Below are positions 50,872 to 62,899 of a stretch of DNA of 64,000 bases, piece by piece; position 1 is the stretch's first letter, and each line of letters opens with the position of its first letter. The notes beneath the pieces were generated by a model that ran no database searches, was not told the DNA's origin, and was given only the letters and a program-made list of their open reading frames with translations. The stretch covers positions 13,803,421 to 13,867,420 of the forward strand of contig NC_037253.1 in NCBI RefSeq assembly GCF_000002425.4, read 5' to 3'. Source of the stretch: Physcomitrium patens (taxonomy: Eukaryota; Streptophyta; Bryopsida; Funariales; Funariaceae). The position numbers were made by a program, and so were the translations under genes.

Positions 50872-50889
50872 GGACCGTGCGGCTGGAAC
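50844..50889 (+). promoter_or_regulatory. Candidate -1 frameshift signal between gag and pol
   Basis: Heptamer A GAA AAC (50844-50850) in the gag frame, then a 6-base spacer and a possible stem GTCCAGC / GCTGGAAC (50857-50863 with 50882-50889). Copies E (A AAA AAC, 62475-62481) and A (A AAA AAT, 21176-21182) keep a better heptamer. The -1 frame leads straight into pol. Confidence 0.55.
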
Positions 50890-53800
50890 CTTATACAACT
50901 TCTAGTAAAGGTCCTATTCTCTCCTCAGAGCCCTCTCCTTGTTTTACATTAAATGCTATTTTAGGACCTAAACATTACAAAGTCTCTGCCTTGTTAGATT
51001 CAAGAGCCTCAACGTGTTTTTTAGATGAAGAATTTACTAAAAGACATAGCATATCTTTAGTAAAGAAAACTAAACCTGTTCATGTAGAAATCATAGATGG
51101 TCGTCCATTGTCTTCTGGAGATATTACTCACGAAACCCTTCCTATAGAAGTAATAATCAATGGTCATAATAATTTTGTAGTATTTAATATGATTAGATCT
51201 CTCTCTAATCCAGTCATTTTAGGTTTATTGTGGTTAGAAAAATACAACCCTCAAATAGATTGGATTTCTCGAACTCTTACTTTCTCTAAAAGTATAACTA
51301 ACAGTGTAGTTAATCAAGTAGAGAGTCATAAGTCCAGTTCAATTAAACCCGTATTTATAGGTGCAAAAGCTTTCTTGCATGTTGCTATGAAAGAATCACC
51401 ATACATTATTTATGCTACACCCGTTTCTATTGATGAAAAGACTTCAAGTGGCATTCCAAGCCAATATCAAGAATTTCAAGATGTATTTGAAAAAAAAGAA
51501 TGCGGATACACTCCCGGAACATCGTCCCTATGATTGTTCAATTGACCTTCAAGAAGGAGCACAACCGTCATTCGGACCAATCTATAGTTTATCACAAAAT
51601 GAGTTGGCTGAATTCAAGGAGTATATTGAAGAAAATCTAGCCAAGAATTTCATACGCCATTCTAAATCTCCGGTAGGAGCTCCAATTCTATTTGTGAAGA
51701 AAAAAGATGGATCATTGCGGATGTCTGTTGATTATCGAGGACTCAACAAGATTACCATCAAAAACAGATATCCACTACCTTTAATATCTGGACTTCTTGA
51801 TCAGCTGAATCAAGCTAAGATCTATACAAAAATAGATCTTTGGGGAGCATACAATCTAGTACGCATCAAAGAAGGAGATGAATGATAGACTGCGTTTCAA
51901 ACTAGGTATGGACATTTTGAATACAACGTCATGCCTTTTGAACTTACAAATGTACCAGCAGCTTTTCAACATCTAATGAATGATGTTTTTCGAGAGTTTT
52001 TGGACGATTTTGTGGTATGTTATCTAGACGACATCTTGATCTATTCTAAGAATCCAAAAGAACATGAACTTCATGTTCGTCGTGTGTTACAAAAATTAAG
52101 AGATGCAGGACTCTATGCTAAGATAGAAAAGTGTGTATTCCACACTACTCAAGTCGATTTTTTAGGTTACATCATTTCAAATGATTGACTTATGATGGAT
52201 GCTGAGAAAGTTCAAACTATTATAGACTGGAAGATTCCAAAAACAGTAAGAGATGTCCAATATTTTTTGGGATTTGCCAACTACTATCGGATCTTCATCA
52301 AAGACTTCTCTCGAGTTGCAGCTCCACTTACACGTTTGACTTGTAAAGACAAACTCCAATGGAATCAAGAAGCGGACGTTGCTTTTAAATCTTTGAAGAC
52401 AGCATTTGTTTCTGCACCAATCTTGTATCATGTTGATTTTTCCAAAGCATTCTTTATGGAAACAGATGCATCGGACTTTGCTCTAGGTGCGGTTTTATTA
52501 CAAATGGGAACAGATGACAAACTTCATCCAATAGCCTTTCATTCAAGAAAATTCTCAGCAGCAGAAATCAATTATGAGATCCATGACAAAGAACTTCTTG
52601 CAATTATGGATTCTTTCCAAGAATGGCATCATTATTTAGAAGGCGCTTCTAGTATAGTCACCGTGTATATGGATCACAAGTACTTCGAATATTTTATGTC
52701 AGCACGCGTATTAAATCGTCGCCAAGCTCGTTGGAGCATGTCTTTATCAAGATTCGAGTTCATCATCACTAATCGGCCAGGAAAACAACAAGGTTTATCT
52801 GATGCCTTATCTAGACGTTCTTATTTTGCACCAAACGAAGGAGATGCAGCTTTTGAGCAATAAAGAACGGTTCTCTTGAAGCCAGAACAATTTCATCTTT
52901 GAGCAATAAAATCAACATTGACTGTTGATTAAACTTTTCTTAAGCAAGTCTAGTTAAGTATGTCTTCAGACCTTCTTGTTCATGATATCAAGAACAATTC
53001 TTCTAAATCTCATGATCCATCTAAATTTGAATTCAAGAACAACCTACTCTATTTTGAAGGACGCCTATATGTTCGAGAAGGAGAAGCACGTTTATGTGTT
53101 CTTCAAGCTCGTCACGACTTCTCAGCAGCAGGACATTTCAGATATAATAAGACTTTGGAGCTGATATCTAGAGATTTTTGGTGGCCTCAAATGTGGAAGG
53201 CAGTTAAAAATTTTGTACAATCATATGATGTTTGCTCAAGATCAAAAACTCCTCGTCATCGACCTTTTGGACTTCTTCAGCCATTACCCATTCCAGAACA
53301 ACCATGGTCTTCTGTTTCTATGGACTTCATCACGGATCTTCCAATCTCAGGTTCTTATGACTCTATATTCATGATAGTAGATCGTTTTACCAAGATCGCA
53401 CATTTTGTACTATATACAAAATCTATCACAGGTAAAGAAACAGCTAAGCTCTTTCTTGACAATATCTATCGCTATTATGGATTACCCAAGGATATTATAT
53501 CAGATAGGGGAACTCAATTTGTATCAAGATTATGGCGGACTCTTTTCAAGATTCTTAAAGTGGATATAAAACTATCTTCGACATTCCATCCTCAAACTGA
53601 TGGACAAACGGAGCGTGTTAATCAAGTTTTGGAGCAATATTTAAGATATACCATTAATTATCAACAAGATGATTGGATAACTCTTTTGCCATTGGCAGAG
53701 TTTGCTTACAATAACACGGTACACTCTTCTACAAAACAAACACCTTTCTTTGCTAATTATGGTTATCATCCACGACTTGATACTTTTGACTTTTCAAAAG

Positions 53801-54366
53801 TTGATAATCTTGCTGCGAAAGATTTGACAATTCATTTATCAGAGCTACATGCAACGATGAAGGTGCAGTTAAAAGAGGCTCAAGAATAACAAAACGCCAA
53901 TACGGATGTCTATCGAAAGGAACAACCATCATTCGTCTTGGGTGATAAGGTATGGCTACTTCGTCGTAATATCAAGACCACTCGTCCTTGTGACAAGTTG
54001 GACTATCGAAGGCTGGGACCATTTTCTATTTCTGCACAAATCAATACAGTTGCATATCGTTTAGATCTACTAGAGTCGGTGAAAATCTATCCAGTATTCC
54101 ACGTGTCTCTTCTTGAACCATACAAGACAGTGGACATACCAAGAAGATGACAAGCTCCACCTCCTCCTATAGAAGTAGACAATAATGAAGAGTTTGAAGT
54201 AGAAGAAATCTTAGATTCAAGGCGGCACAAAAATAAATTAGAATATCTTGTCCATTGGCACGGATATGGTATTAGTGAACGCACATGAGAGCTATTAAAG
54301 AATCTTGCAAATGCAACAAAGATGGTGGAGGCTTTTCATTGACGACATCCATCAAAATCAAGATGA
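50851..54366 (+). pseudogene. Element C pol (protease, RT, RNase H, integrase, chromodomain)
   Basis: Protease LLDSRASTCFL (about 50994-51026; the usual DSG is DSR); one extra A near 51490-51497 shifts the frame; RT with VDYRGLNKI and intact YLDD (52021-52032); RNase H FFMETDASDFALGAV; integrase zinc region, DRFTKIAHF, SDRGTQF, HPQTDGQTERVNQ; chromodomain about 54187-54360 (KLEYLVHWHGYGISERT). Stops at 51883 (two in a row), 52186, 52861, 53887, 54148, 54288 and 54341 all fit C-to-T or G-to-A changes. Confidence 0.93.
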
Positions 54367-54924
54367 AAACCTTCTTTATAAAAGAAACAACATCTAGGCA
54401 AGATAACATTCTACTTTCAATTCTTGTTCGTAGCTTCATTGTAGTAGTGGCGCTCAGGAGATGGAGAACCAATAACCAGCGGATTCCACTCAAGAGCCTT
54501 CATTTGTTGACCTGTCGGACAAAACATTACGATTGTCACAACCTTTAAGATGACGCAATCGAGATGAATATCTTCAAGAACGACATGTTTTTCCTCGAAT
54601 AGATGGTAAGACACAACGCGTTTGGTATCACGATTTGGGAAGGGACTCCCGATGTTTGGTGATTTTGCTAGAGGTAGGAATAAATCCTGATGGTGTTCCA
54701 AATATTCTATTCGAAAGAAGTTACAAAGGCCTCAACAATGATCAAATAAGTGAGTGGTCTTCCCACCTTGGTATGGGACACTACCGATAGTTGAGAGGCC
54801 CTATCAATCATCTTTGAAGAGAACAGGGATCAGAGTATGTGGCGAATACAATTCGTCGCATCATAGATTTTCTCAACATATGGTAACCACCCCTCGTGGA
54901 ACTCGTCCCTAGAAGGGGGTGTAA

Positions 54925-55444
54925 TGTCACGGCCATAATCATGTAAGCTAATAATTACATATAAAAATAGGTAGAAGTAAGTAAAAGTAGGTAAAAGTAA
55001 GTTAATTCTATAATATTTAATATGGAAGCTTCTTAGAAACTTCCTAGACGCTGCTTTGACTTCATAGGTGTCTTTAATTGACTTTTTGGATTAGAAACGT
55101 GGTCAACAAGTTGGCCATGTGCCACACATGTTGTTAGCTTAAAGATCAAGCTAACTATGTGGCTCACACGTAGAAAAACTTGCCTTGTAAGTCAAGGCAT
55201 GTGTCCTACAAAGTCAACACATATTGGAGGTCCTATAGAATGTCGCCACGTAGTTCTTAGTTAGATAGTATATATAGAGATAAGAGTGAAGGCTTCTTCA
55301 CTCTTGTTAACTCCTTTCTGGCTTCTAGTCTAGTTTCAAGAGTCTCTAGTTTTCTTGTCTTTTGGCAATAGCCATTCTAGTTCCTCTTTCAATATATATA
55401 CTTATTTATATATATTTTGTTACCTCTCTTTGAGTGAAGGCTCA
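54925..55444 (+). repeat. Element C 3' LTR, truncated
   Basis: Matches the 5' LTR from TGTCACGG to GTGAAGGCTCA and stops there. Inverted repeat at 55279-55308. Confidence 0.93.
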
Positions 55445-56064
55445 TGTCTTGTCAAGAGAAAGGGGTAATCCACTCTTACTCAAGAAAAAATAAAGCTCTG
55501 ATATTCTAAATGTACTCTTGTCAATCTGTCAAGGACAAGAACTCGATGAAAGACAATTCAGACAAGTGAGCCTTCACTCAAAGAGAGGTAAATAAACAAA
55601 TATATATATTGAAAGAAAAACTGGAATGGCTATTGCCAAAAGACAAGAAAACTAGAGACCCTTGAAACTAGACTAGAAGCAAGAAAGGAGTTGACAAGAG
55701 TGAAGAGAGCTTCACTCTTGCCTCTATATATACTATCTAACTAGAAGCCACGTGGCAATATTCTATAAGACCTCTAATATGTGTTGACTTTCTAGGCCAC
55801 ATGTCTTTGCTTGCAAAGCAAGTTTTCTATGAGTGGACTACGTAGTTAGCTTGTCCTTCAAGCTACCAACATGTGTGGCACATGGCTAACTTGTTGACCA
55901 AGTTTCTAACCTAAAAGTCTACTATGGACTCCTATATCGTCAAAGCAGTGTCTATGAAGCTTTTACAAAGCTTCTCTAGATGATATTGCACAATTAACTT
56001 ATCTTTTTCTACTTTTACATACTTTTATCGACTCTTGTAGGTAATTATATGTATATCCGTGACA
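55445..56064 (-). mobile_element. Inverted family X 5' LTR plus leader fragment
   Basis: On the minus strand: LTR 56064 to 55527 (538 bases, TGTCACGG...CCTTGACA) followed by 82 bases of leader (putative primer site, iMet-like TATCAGAGC, and the CTTGAGTAAGAGTGG segment). It is fused head-on to the truncated element C 3' LTR. Right of 56064 the integrase of element B continues. Confidence 0.9.
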
Positions 56065-57881
56065 CATGGTTTTGGAGAAATTTGGATTATGATGTTCAAG
56101 CCTTTGTAGATTCTTACAAATCATGTCAACATAACAAAACATGCAACACAACAACTCTTAGGTTATTACAGTCAATTCTACCACCTATTGCATGTTGGAA
56201 GTAAAAGACTATGAATATCATTACGTATTTGGACCAAATACCTCATGAACGCATTGCAATTATTGTCTTTGTAGACCAATTCTTGAAGCAACTTTACATG
56301 GCTGCAGTTTTGATATTGATACTACAATACTTGGATGAATCTTCTTTCATACTATCTTTTATTATTATAAGATATCTTATATTATTATTTAAAATTGAGA
56401 TTTATGCTTCACATGAAGTTTCTAGTATACTTTATTCAAGCTATTGAAGAAAGAACTTGCCATATGTACGGCCTTTCATTCTCAAATAGATGGACAAATA
56501 GAACATGCAAATCAAACCTTAGAGGATATGCTATATGCATTCTTAGCGGTTGTTAAGGACAAGAACTCGATGAAAAAATTATCCAAACAAGTGAGCCTTT
56601 ACTCAAAGAAAGGTAACAAAATATAAATAAATAAGTATGTATATTGAAAGAGAAACTAGAATGGCTATTGCGAAAAGACAAGAAAATTAAAGACCCTTGA
56701 AACTAGACTAGAAGCAAGAAAGGAGTTGACAAGAGTGAAGAAGGCTTCATTCTTGTCTCTATATATACTATCTAACTAGGGACTACGTGGCGACATTCTA
56801 TAGGACCTCCAATATGTGTTGACTTTGTAGGACATATGTCTTGACTTACAAGGCAAGTTTTTCTACGTGTGGTCCACATAGTTAGCTTGATCTTCAAGCT
56901 AACAATATGTGTGGCACATGGCCAACTTGTTGACCACGTTTCTAATCCAAAAAATCAATTAAAGATATCTATAAAGTCAAAGCAACACCTATGAAGCTTC
57001 TAGGAAGCTTCCATATTAAATACTATAGAATTAACTTAATTTTACCTACTTTTACTTATTTCTACCTATTTGCATATATAATTACTAGCTTACATGAGTA
57101 TGTTTGTGACAGCGGTTCATCATAATAATTGGAATGAATATTTGATGTCCTTAAAATTTGCTTACAATGATAGTATTCAAGGAAGTACTAGTCATTCACT
57201 ATTCTTCATTTACATTAATCAACATCCAATTATGCCAACAACTATGTATCATCTCATTAATATCAACAATCTAATAATAGAAGAGTTTATACAATGACTT
57301 ATAGTGATCTTATAAGAGGCATGATATTCCATCTTTATTGCATAAAATTTACAAAAATAATATGGAGATAACCACCAACAATATAAGACATTCTAAAAAG
57401 ATGACCAAGTGTTACTCTTCAATGCCAACTTTTTACTTGCTACATCAATTCAAATTTGTAAGTTGGGATGTCAATGGCTTAGACCTTTTTGCATTTTTGT
57501 AATGATACTTGATCTTGTATACTATCTTGAGCTTTTGTCACATGTTTGGGTCCATTCGGTCTTTCATATTTTGCAAATCAAGGAATTTTATACTGAACCA
57601 AGGCACTTTTCAGACCACAATCAACTACCTCCACCACCACCAGTTGTGGTTGATAATCAATAAGAGTATAAAGTGGATAGCATTTTGAGTATTACTATCT
57701 TTGCCATAGTAATGGACATCCACAATTTCAATATAAAGTCCTTTAGAAAGGTATTCTATTTATAATGCAACGTGAGAACCTGCACAAAATCTCATCCATT
57801 ATCAAGAAATAATTTGAAAATACCATTGGAAGTAAAACAAAGATATTGCACATTAATAGAGAGGGATTAACTATAACAAGG
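56065..57881 (+). pseudogene. Element B integrase and C-terminal region, split by solo LTR D
   Basis: Continues the element B integrase: zinc-region end with FVDSYKSCQHNK, core pieces TYLDQIPHERIAIIVFVDQF and HSQIDGQIEHANQTL, then after D WNEYLMSLKFAYNDS. The end has SHVWVHSVFHILQIKEF and a PPPPPVVVDNQ stretch, followed by a chromodomain-like YSIYNATREPAQNLI. About 12 residues of the zinc region are missing at the 49091/56065 junction. Confidence 0.8.
56551..57111 (-). mobile_element. Solo LTR D (family X)
   Basis: A complete 561-base LTR in minus orientation (left end TGTTAAGGAC, right end TTTGTGACA) flanked by a perfect target duplication GCGGT (56546-56550, 57112-57116). It interrupts the element B integrase; taking out the LTR and one duplication leaves the frame open across the site. 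Inverted repeat at 56728-56757. Confidence 0.95.
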
Positions 57882-58355
57882 TATGGATAAGATATTCATA
57901 TTGTTAATGCATAGAAATAGATAGTAGGAATCATGTTTGAAAAGTTCTTGGAAAGTTTTTAGAAATTACTAGAATTGAGACTAGGTTAGTGGTTTATATG
58001 AGTTTCACCATAAAATATTCTAAAAAAGGCTTAGAGTGATTATTTAGATGGAATCCATCATTAAGAATATTCTAAAAAGTTCCAAGGTAGTTAGACAAAG
58101 TATAAATAGGATTGACTAGAGCCATTTGTGTATCCCATCAAATATGACTTTGATTTCTTTTTCTTGATAAAGTTTGCTTTTACATTTTTTGTTCAATTTA
58201 TTTTATTTTTTTTACTATATTTAGTCTTTCATGTTATATTTTATTTAATTTTATTCAATTTCTTTTTAGTCTATACTCTCTTACATTGTGATGAGATATA
58301 TATTGCTATGGATTAAAAAGATCTTAGATCTTACAAATAGTCCAGTTTTGTTTCT
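57882..58355 (+). repeat. Element B 3' LTR
   Basis: Copy of 43521-43993. Copia F sequence resumes after it. Confidence 0.85.
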
Positions 58356-61159
58356 ATTAGGATTGTCATGGTCATAACTATATCTATCCATATAGAATGA
58401 ATAAATGTTTTTTTATTAGTTACAATAGAAAACAAAAAATAGAAATGCATTCTTGCCATAAATGTAGAATAATTAGACATTTAGCACATATGTGCTATAC
58501 TTTAGAATACTTTGTTAAATGTTCCAAAAAAATAAGAAATTTTGAGTTAAAGCTTGTAAATTTCATACTGTAGATGCGTTTATAGATTCAATTGGTATTA
58601 ATAATTTAGAGGCTTATATGAATGATAAAACCTCTAATGATGAGTTAAATGATGCACTCATTGATTTTATAACAACACATACTATCCTACGTAACAAACA
58701 ATTTGTTACTAAAAAATCTTCAACCTGACAAACTAAAAATTTGATGACCATGGCTAGAGCAAATGCGTTTCATTTCCAACAGAAGGTAGCAATGATAAAA
58801 TAACCTATGGACTCCATCATAAAATATAATTATGCAATGTTTACACCTTTAATACTTCATAGTCTGATCAGCAACCAAGATATGTATATCAATAGTTATC
58901 ACTTCTCAAGTACTGCCCTAGATAGGTAAAAAGTTTTAATTCTTGCACAAAATCATACAATTGTTAGAAAAATCTTTTATTGCAACAAATGCTTCATATT
59001 AGATTGTAATCCAAACTTCTATTACATTTAATTTTGTATCATCTTTCACAAAGAGTTGCATTTTTCTTTGACATGGAAGATTAGAACATTTAGAATCTAC
59101 ATTATTTTGGAAGATAATTCCATATATAATTAGATATAATTTAATATTTATAGATATAAATTCTATTAAATTATGTCATACATGTGTGAAAGACAAGGTG
59201 ATTACTTGGTCTTTAATTTAGAAACTCCCATGACAATTACCACAAATTCTTGAAAGGTTGTATAGTGGTATTTGTGATCTTATTAATCCAATATCTGGAC
59301 GATTTTGTTCTTTTTCTATGGGTGTTGATGTATCATACAAATAATTAGATGTTTGATTATCATCAATATAAAACATAGTATTTTCCAATCTTATATTTAT
59401 ATATTTTTTTTTGGGCATATTTTCTTAATTATCCTATCAAAATATTGTATATAGAAAATGCAAAAGAATTTGTATCAAAGTCTTTTGAAGACTATTGTAT
59501 TGCAATAAGGATTGAGTTGATATATTATATTTCATATGAACTTGTTTAAAATGGACTTGTGGAGTCATTTATAAAATGTATACAACTCATTACTAGACCA
59601 ATCCTTCAAATAAATTTACTTGTATTTATGTGGGATCATGCAAACTTGCATGTTGCAACATTAATGCATCTTTGTCTTTCTTTTTTTAAAATTATTATAC
59701 AATAAGAATTTATTTCACATTGCATTTTTAATCTATCTCACATATAAGTATTTTATTGTAGTATTTAGATTCCAATATTAGAACTTCAATGGTATATTAT
59801 TAGAGATTATTGACAAAAAGACATATATATTGATTTTGATTTATTAGACATTTTTTGTATTATTGATCTATCATCTAGCACATTATTATGTATATATTTT
59901 TAAATTTCTATTTAAAAAAGAATATATTTCTATTTTTTAAGGAAGAATATCTAATCAACAAAGAAATAGAATACTTGTATTTGGAGCACCAAAAATATTT
60001 ACAATGAATCTTGATCTTAGAACGCCTTTGGCTGAAACTGAAATTGCCAAGTTTTTGTATCTAAAATGAATTGCAGATGAAACACCTGACAGCTTAAATG
60101 TTGTACCTTGGATTAAAAGAATTTCCATTAATGAGGCTCAAAATGCACTTGCTTACATTATAGCATCAAAAAATAAAATGATTCATAGACCAAATAAATA
60201 ATTACATAATAAAAAAGCTATAATATTTGCTGATTTTCATATTATTTTTATAGAAGTTCTTACTAAATCTATGGGACTATCAAATTATATTGATATTTCC
60301 ATGTAAATTATATCTTCATTTTATGCAATAAAAAATCTTAAAATTAGGAGGAATAAAATTAAATTGAATACTAAAATATTTTTTCTATATTGTGTTACAA
60401 AAAATATTTGGGATAGACCATCTATTACAATAGATGAATCATTTATATGCCTGATTGCAAAAGCTCTTTCTTGCAAAAAAGATGACCTAAAGTATAAATT
60501 GTTGAAGAAGCAATGCATTGCTTTAATTGATTAAAATATAAAATTGCCATTGAAGAGAAGTATGACTCTTTGCATAAAAAAAAAGTCTTTGATTTAATTG
60601 TAGACATTCTTATATCTTGTCATGTAGGATATAAGATAGTATTAGTATATAAGTAAGATGCTAAAAATCAAATAATCTGCTATAAAGTTGATCTTGCTGT
60701 CTTGGAATTTATCGAATAGTTTGGCATTGATTATGCATCTTTGTATTTTTTAGTCATAGATTCAATTATATTCTCATATATTATTGGAATCATAGTTCAT
60801 GCCACCTTCTAGATGCATCTTATGGATGTGATAACTACATATTTGTATGGTTCTTTTGATGTAGATATTTATATGAAAGTTCCACCTAATTTATATATGA
60901 TTTGTAGATCCAAAATTCATTGGATATTGTAATGCAAGATATAAATTTGATATTGCAACAACTAAATGTCAAACAAGCTATATATTCTAAGAACATGGAG
61001 CTGCAATATCATGAAAATTAGTGAAATAAATTATAATTATAACTTTATCCAACCATGTAAAAATTATTATCTTATATAAAGCATCTTGATAATGTATTTG
61101 ATTGTAATAAATTGATAAATTAATTTAAACAACTTAAGGACTTTCATATAATGATTCTC
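58356..61159 (+). pseudogene. Element F gag end, protease/integrase debris, RT and RNase H
   Basis: Zinc knuckle CHKCRIIRHLAHMC (about 58450-58491); little recognisable from 58750 to 60500 apart from an open stretch DETPDSLNVVPWIKRISINE (about 60077-60136); copia RT around 60540-60900 with MHLMDVITTYLYGS; copia RNase H around 60920-61100 (FIGYCNARYKFD, GAAIS, GLSYNDS). It is interrupted at 61160 by family X fragment E. Confidence 0.75.
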
Positions 61160-61720
61160 TATCATAGATATATATTTATTATAACTATTATCTAGGTAAT
61201 ATGAATAGGTAGAAGTAGATAAAAGAAGATTAATTTCATAATATCTTCTAGAAAAGCTTCCTAGAAGCTTTGTAGATGGTATTTTGACTTTACATGTATT
61301 TGTAGTTGATTGGTAGGTTAGAAACTTAGTCAACAAGCTAACCATGTGCCACATGTATTAGTAGCTTGCGGAATAAGATAACTATATGGCATCTATATAG
61401 AAAACTTGCCTTGTAAATTAAAATATCTATCATGTAAAGTCATTATATTTTTTGGAAGTCCTATAAAATGTGACCACATAGATCCTAGATAGATAGTATA
61501 TATAGAGGTAAGAGTGAAATCTTCTTTATTCTTGTCAATTCCTTTCTTACTTCTAGTCTAGTTTTAAAAGTCTTTAATTTCTTTATCTTTTGGCAATAGC
61601 CATTCTAATTTTTTTTTTGATAGTCTTTAATTTCTTTATTTTTTGGCAATAGCTATTCTAATTTTTTTATAGTCTTTAATTTTTTTATCTTTTGACAGTA
61701 GCCATTCCAATTTTTTTTTG

Positions 61721-61752
<32 letters not shown>

Positions 61753-62509
61753 TTATCATATTTCTTTAAGAGAGTCTCACTTGTTTATTTGCTTTCATCA
61801 AATTCTTATCCTTGACAGATTAACAAGAATATACTTACAATATCAAAGCTTTGTCTTTTCTTGATTAAGAGTTTATTATTCCTTTCTCTTGATAAGACTT
61901 AAGTGTATTAAAAGTTGCGGATTACCCTCTTTTAAATTGATATTTTTCTTAATATTTTTTCTTTGTTTTCAAGTCTTTTCTTTTATTTTTTTTGAGCAAC
62001 AATAGACATCTTTCCTTCTTTAAGTATTATCATTAAAAAACTTCTTAAAATGAAGAGTATAATGGCACAAGTATAAAAGCAATTGAAGAAGTTAATGCTT
62101 GCAATGCATTAATTTAATTTATCGCCATAGGAAGGAAGAAGAATTGCAAGGAGAAAAAATATAGATAATGACTTTGATGTGAGGTGTGACAATTGACTTT
62201 TTGAATTTTGATTTGAGAGTTATATAGGTACACGTCAATGTTACTATAATTCAATGACAATGCCAATGTCTTTTCAATACACACAATTAAAAGTAGAGGA
62301 TATACAAATTGATATGGTATGTTTCAAACCTCTTATTAAACAAGAAAAGACTTATCGTTATTAGGAAAGATTGTGCTTGTATTGCGGAGAACCTAAGTAC
62401 ACTACTCAATATTGTCCAAAGAAGTGACGCAACTACAAAATGAGGACTACGGCCATTAAAGAAGATAGTGTGTCAAAAAACAAGTTTGCCCAATTATAAT
62501 AGAGACTAT
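61160..62509 (+). mobile_element. Family X fragment E (5' LTR, leader, gag end)
   Basis: LTR 61160-61817 (658 bases; longer than others because a TCTTTAATTT...GGCAATAGCCATTCTAA segment is triplicated near 61570-61712), then leader, an internally deleted gag, and the gag/pol junction. The heptamer A AAA AAC is intact at 62475-62481. It stops at 62509 where the F 3' LTR begins. Confidence 0.88.
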
Positions 62510-62899
62510 TGTTGAGTTGTTATTTAGCCACTATATGAAAATAATACACATAAATATTTAATTATAGTTGGCACTCTCTATAATATTTATTGTAGGTTAG
62601 AAAAAATATTGTAGCTACAATGTTTGGAATGTAGTCGAGAGAAATTGTTTATCTTCTCCCTTTTTCTTTGTATATAAGAGACAACCACATCAAAATACAC
62701 AGATAACCTCTTTTTTCTTCTATACACTATTTTGTGTGTGTAGACATTACTTTGAGTTACTCTTGTATTTGTCCAAACATTCTCAACTCTTGTATCTGTC
62801 CAAACATTCTCAACTCTTGTATCTGTCCAAACATTCTCAACTCTTGTATCTGTCCAAACATTCTCAACAATTCTTATGTCTGTCCAAACATTCTCAACA
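62510..62899 (+). repeat. Element F 3' LTR
   Basis: TGTTGAG...CTCAACA. Longer than the 5' LTR by about 100 bases because of the repeat at 62761-62899. Confidence 0.8.
62761..62899. repeat. 27-bp tandem repeat inside the F 3' LTR
   Basis: Five units of CTCTTGTATCTGTCCAAACATTCTCAA-type sequence (27 bases, last two slightly changed). The 5' LTR has a single unit. The unit length is a multiple of three, so it gives a spurious Cys-rich repetitive ORF. Confidence 0.9.

Larger units (their letters stand above)
49092..55444 (+). mobile_element. Family X chromovirus, element C (3' LTR truncated)
   Basis: Best preserved family X copy, inserted in the integrase of element B. 5' LTR 49092-49653, gag 49865-50871, pol to 54366, purine tract AGAAGGGGGTG (54911-54921), 3' LTR 54925-55444. 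The last 40-odd bases of the 3' LTR are missing and an inverted family X fragment follows directly. Left flank GATAT is not repeated on the right. Confidence 0.93.
43521..58355 (+). mobile_element. Gypsy element B inserted in copia F
   Basis: LTRs 43521-43993 and 57882-58355 (473-474 bases) share the start TATGGATAAGATATT and the end block GATCTTAGATCTTA. A canonical initiator-Met primer site TGATATCAGAGC follows the 5' LTR. The body holds gag, protease, RT, RNase H, integrase and a chromodomain-like end, interrupted by 49092-56064 and by the solo LTR 56551-57111. Without those insertions it is about 7.3 kb. The flanking bases (ATAGG / TTAGG) fit a target duplication only loosely. Confidence 0.85.
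41835..62899 (+). mobile_element. Old copia element F, host of all nested insertions
   Basis: Two related LTRs (41835-42122 and 62510-62899) bracket a Ty1/copia element whose body is cut by elements B (43521-58355) and E (61160-62509). Gag lies on both sides of B, then RT and RNase H follow. Flanking pentamers AAATT (41830-41834) and AGATT (62900-62904) could be a target duplication with one transition. All coding parts are full of stops. Confidence 0.8.

Noticed and set aside
56551-57111. A CRISPR-like or other regular array in the repeated LTR region
   Set aside because: The repeats are dispersed LTR copies with target duplications; there are no spacers.
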